Source: Hymenobacter psoromatis | GTDB lineage: Bacteria; Bacteroidota; Bacteroidia; Cytophagales; Hymenobacteraceae | Reading direction: 5' to 3' | NCBI RefSeq assembly: GCF_020012125.1 | Contig: NZ_JAIFAG010000001.1 | Coordinates: 3,038,001 to 3,102,000, forward strand | DNA length: 64,000 bases | Part shown: in pieces, positions 61,630 to 64,000 of the stretch | How positions within the stretch are numbered: position 1 is the stretch's first letter | Layout of the letters: each line of letters begins with the position of its first letter | The notes under the pieces: model-generated | Told to the model about the DNA's origin: nothing | Seen by the model: only the letters and a program-made list of their open reading frames with translations | Database searches by the model: none | Translations under genes and position numbers: made by a program

Positions 61630-62514
61630 TTATACTGCTACCTCAATACCCTCCACGCGGTCGGCTACCTGGCGCATGAGCCAGAGCGGCGTGCTAGTGG
61701 CCCCGCAGATACCCACCGAGGCGGCATCGACCAACCATTCTTCCTGAATTTCGTGCTCGTTCTCAATGAAGTAGCTGCGCGGGTTCACGGCATTTACTAC
61801 CGAAAACAAGGCTTTGCCGTTCGAGCTTTTGCGGCCACTCACGAAGAGAATAACGTCGTGCTCCTGGGCAAAATTGGCGAGCTGCGGCTCGCGGTTGCTC
61901 ACCTGGCGGCAAATACTGTCGTTGGCATCGAAGCTTTCGAGCGAACCGCCAGCGGCGGCGATGCGGGCTTCAATTAGGGCCTTCATCTTGTAGAAGCCAG
62001 CCGTGCTCTTGGTGGTTTGGCTGAAGAGCGTGATGGGGCGGCTAAAATCAATCTGGTCAAGGTCGGCCTCAGTCATCACGATGAGCGCCTGGTTGCGCGT
62101 CTGACCGGTGAGGCCGATAACCTCGGCGTGGCCGGGCTGGCCGTAGATGACGACTTGGCCGTTGGCACGGGTGGTGGCGTCGAAGGCGTGCTTCACGCGG
62201 TTCTGGAGCTTGAGCACCACCGGGCAGCTGGCGTCAATCAGCTCCAGGTTGTTTTCCAGGGCCAGCTGGTAGGTTTCGGGTGGCTCGCCGTGCGCCCGGA
62301 TGAGCACTTTGCAGTCGTGCAGCGTGCCGAGTTCCTCACGGTCAATCACGCGCAGGCCCTGCTGGTGCAGGCGCTCGACCTCCATGCGGTTGTGCACGAT
62401 GTCGCCGAGGCAGTAGAGCGTGCCGCCGCTGTGGCGCAGCTCATCTTCGGCCATCTGAATGGCGAACTCCACGCCGAAGCAGTAGCCCGAATTTTTGTCA
62501 ATGGTTACCTGCAT
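61630..62514 (-). CDS. ispH: 4-hydroxy-3-methylbut-2-enyl diphosphate reductase
   Basis: I choose the ATG at 62512-62514 (MQVTIDKNSGYCFGVEFAIQ), which puts the first Fe-S cysteine at about residue 12 as in the family; the longer frame runs upstream through non-protein-like sequence. The other two cluster cysteines are in DASCPVVLKLQNRVK and NDSICRQVSNREPQL. Further segments are GDIVHNRMEVERL, IRAHGEPP, YGQPGHAEVIGLTG and LFSQTTKSTAGF. IspH makes isopentenyl and dimethylallyl diphosphate at the end of the MEP pathway. About 294 residues. Confidence 0.95.
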   Translation of the reverse strand: MQVTIDKNSGYCFGVEFAIQMAEDELRHSGGTLYCLGDIVHNRMEVERLHQQGLRVIDREELGTLHDCKVLIRAHGEPPETYQLALENNLELIDASCPVVLKLQNRVKHAFDATTRANGQVVIYGQPGHAEVIGLTGQTRNQALIVMTEADLDQIDFSRPITLFSQTTKSTAGFYKMKALIEARIAAAGGSLESFDANDSICRQVSNREPQLANFAQEHDVILFVSGRKSSNGKALFSVVNAVNPRSYFIENEHEIQEEWLVDAASVGICGATSTPLWLMRQVADRVEGIEVAV

Positions 62515-62558
62515 GATACTCAGTAAACCCCCCGCTGCTCCCTGGGGTTCGCAGCCGG

Positions 62559-62566
62559 CAAAGGTA
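62559..62566 (-). promoter_or_regulatory. Candidate -7 box of the ispH promoter
   Basis: The minus strand reads TACCTTTG, fitting TAnnTTTG, 44 bp upstream of the ispH ATG. No TTG at 19 bp. Confidence 0.45.
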
Positions 62567-62669
62567 CGGCCGGGGCCGGGGGGTTGCGCGGCCCTCTGCA
62601 AAGGCCGGGCCAAGGGGTAGGGCCGGCGCAACGGGCTTTCGCCCGAACTTTGCCGCCCTACCCCCACCC

Positions 62670-64000
62670 ATGCTGTTCAACTCGCTTCACTTCCTCGTCT
62701 TTTTTCCGGTTGTTGTCGGGCTGTATTTTGGGCTACCGGCGCGCTGGCGGGGGCCGCTGCTGCTGGCGGCTAGCTACTATTTTTACATGAGTTGGCGGCC
62801 CGTGTACGGGCTGCTGCTGGCGGCCACTACCCTGCTCGATTACCTCAGTGGGGTGCGCATGGGCCGGCTGGCCACCAAGCGGCAGCGCCGGCCCTGGCTC
62901 TACCTGAGCCTGGCCAGCAACCTGGGTACGCTGTTCATTTTCAAGTACTTCAATTTCTTCTGGGGCGCGGCCGGCGAGCTGGCCACGGCGCTGCACCTGC
63001 CATTTGTGGCCCCGGCGCTGGCGCTGGCCCTGCCGGTGGGCGTGTCGTTTTATACGTTTCAGTCGGTGGGCTACGTCGTGGACGTGTACCAGGGCCGGCT
63101 GCCGGCCGAGCGGAATTTGGGGCGGTTCGCGCTGTTCGTGGCGTTTTTTCCGCAGCTCGTGGCCGGCCCCATCGAGCGGGGCTCGCAGATGCTGCCGCAG
63201 TTTCGGCGGGCCCACGGCTTCGACTATGGCCGGGTGGCGAGCGGCCTGCGCCTCATGGCCTGGGGCATGTTTAAGAAAGTCGTCATTGCCGACCGCCTGG
63301 CCCAGATGGTGACACCTATCTTCGACCACCCACGCCAGTACCAGGGCCTACCCCTGCTGCTGGCCGTGGCCGGCTTCACCATCCAGATTTACGCCGACTT
63401 TTCGGGCTACACCGACCTGGCGCGGGGCGCGGCGCGGGTGCTGGGCTACCAGATGGTGCTCAATTTCCGGCAGCCGTATTTTGCCGCCTCGGTGGGCGAT
63501 TTCTGGCGGCGCTGGCACCTATCGCTCTCGGGCTGGTTTCGGGATTACGTGTATATTCCGCTGGGCGGCAACCGGCGCGGGCTGGTGCGGCGCTACACTA
63601 ACCTGTTCGCGGTCTTCTTGTTAAGTGGCCTCTGGCACGGGGCCAGCTGGACGTTTGTGGCCTGGGGGGCGCTGCACGGGCTGTATTTAGTAATGGAGGG
63701 CCTCACGCAGCCAGCCCGCGCCGCGCTGGCGCGCGGGCTGGGCCTGGCCGCCCGGCCGCGCCTGCTGCACGGCTTGGGCGTGGCCGCTACCCTGGCGCTG
63801 GTGGCCTACGCCTGGATATTCTTCCGAGCCAATTCGCTGGCCGATGCCTGGTACGTGAGCACCCATTTATTCCGGGGCTGGGCCCAGCTCACGCGCCACG
63901 AAGCGGTGCTGACCATCGGCCATTTCCTGCTCAACTACCCCCCCGAAGTCGCCGTGACGCTGGCCGCCGGGGCCTTGCTGCTAGCCGTGGACCTACGCCT
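62670..64000 (+). CDS. MBOAT family O-acyltransferase (AlgI-like), C-terminus outside the window
   Basis: From the ATG at 62670 (MLFNSLHFLVFFPVVVGLYF) the frame is open to the window end, 443 codons. It has the AlgI-like layout: LLLAASYYFYMSWRP, LASNLGTLFIFKYFNFFW, PVGVSFYTFQSVGYVVDVYQ, VAFFPQLVAGPIERGSQML, DFSGYTDLARGAARVLGY, DFWRRWHLSLSGWFRDYVY and the catalytic His in LLSGLWHGASWTFVAWGA. MBOAT proteins move an acyl group, often acetyl, onto exported polysaccharide or wall polymers. The partner protein would be encoded beyond the window. A CCTACCCCC octamer ends 5 bp before the ATG. Confidence 0.92.
   Translation, partial: MLFNSLHFLVFFPVVVGLYFGLPARWRGPLLLAASYYFYMSWRPVYGLLLAATTLLDYLSGVRMGRLATKRQRRPWLYLSLASNLGTLFIFKYFNFFWGAAGELATALHLPFVAPALALALPVGVSFYTFQSVGYVVDVYQGRLPAERNLGRFALFVAFFPQLVAGPIERGSQMLPQFRRAHGFDYGRVASGLRLMAWGMFKKVVIADRLAQMVTPIFDHPRQYQGLPLLLAVAGFTIQIYADFSGYTDLARGAARVLGYQMVLNFRQPYFAASVGDFWRRWHLSLSGWFRDYVYIPLGGNRRGLVRRYTNLFAVFLLSGLWHGASWTFVAWGALHGLYLVMEGLTQPARAALARGLGLAARPRLLHGLGVAATLALVAYAWIFFRANSLADAWYVSTHLFRGWAQLTRHEAVLTIGHFLLNYPPEVAVTLAAGALLLAVDLR

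Overview
The window is a GC-rich chromosomal segment from a member of the Bacteroidota, most likely the order Cytophagales and a Hymenobacter-like genus. I infer this from lineage-typical genes (BatA-like, DUF2480, two DUF4199-like proteins, zapA next to rny, fused M16 peptidase), from promoters of the Bacteroidota type (TTG, 19 bp, TAnnTTTG), and from a tmRNA tag ending YAMAA. The genus is inferred from recall; no database search was possible. I see no insertion sequence, phage, plasmid or CRISPR array. Most genes are housekeeping or envelope genes in short operons.

Layout. 0-9 kb, mostly minus strand: RNase Y (partial), zapA and a coiled-coil partner, a fused M16 peptidase, pheT, a DUF1684 protein and radC. 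9-15.4 kb: a metallophosphoesterase, small secreted proteins with basic or Met-rich tails, a UV-damage endonuclease and a DUF486 protein. 15.4-27.8 kb: tRNA-Ala, tmRNA, dnaX, a CapA-like lipoprotein, a DUF3160 protein, menA, a glutathione peroxidase, a GT51 transglycosylase and purB. 27.9-33.4 kb: an XRE regulator with a 48-bp palindromic operator facing a GT9 glycosyltransferase, then GT4, GT2 and DUF4199-like membrane proteins. 33.4-35.5 kb: a BatA-type protein. 35.6-41.4 kb: an rRNA operon on the minus strand (16S, degenerate tRNA-Ile, 23S, 5S) with stacked promoters upstream. 41.4-57 kb: a serine hydrolase, a lipoprotein, an APC permease, DUF2480, tsaB, two Tyr-rich exported proteins, a Rossmann protein, proC, an acyltransferase-like membrane protein, a GHL10 hydrolase, a rhomboid protease, a quinone reductase and a frameshifted small gene. 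57-64 kb: an OmpH-like protein, an M14-type deacylase, RimK, a RimB-like protease, a 2TM protein, a macro-domain gene with an in-frame stop, ispH and a partial MBOAT acyltransferase.

Three things stand out. First, the octamer CCTACCCC/GGGGTAGG occurs about 70 times by eye on both strands, roughly 15-20 times the chance expectation. It often sits inside genes, where it encodes Pro-Thr-Pro or Gly-Val-Gly, and it is absent from the rRNA operon. Second, many gene boundaries carry long, nearly perfect palindromes of several sequence types, some sharing a core. Third, the 57-60.5 kb cluster groups a peptide-tail ligase (RimK) with a retropepsin-like RimB and an M14-type deacylase, which could form a system that adds and trims tails.

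The rRNA promoter array and the palindromic operator at 28.5 kb are the clearest regulatory structures. The decayed tRNA-Ile, the interrupted macro domain and the frameshifted gene at 56.7-57.0 kb are the clearest broken genes.
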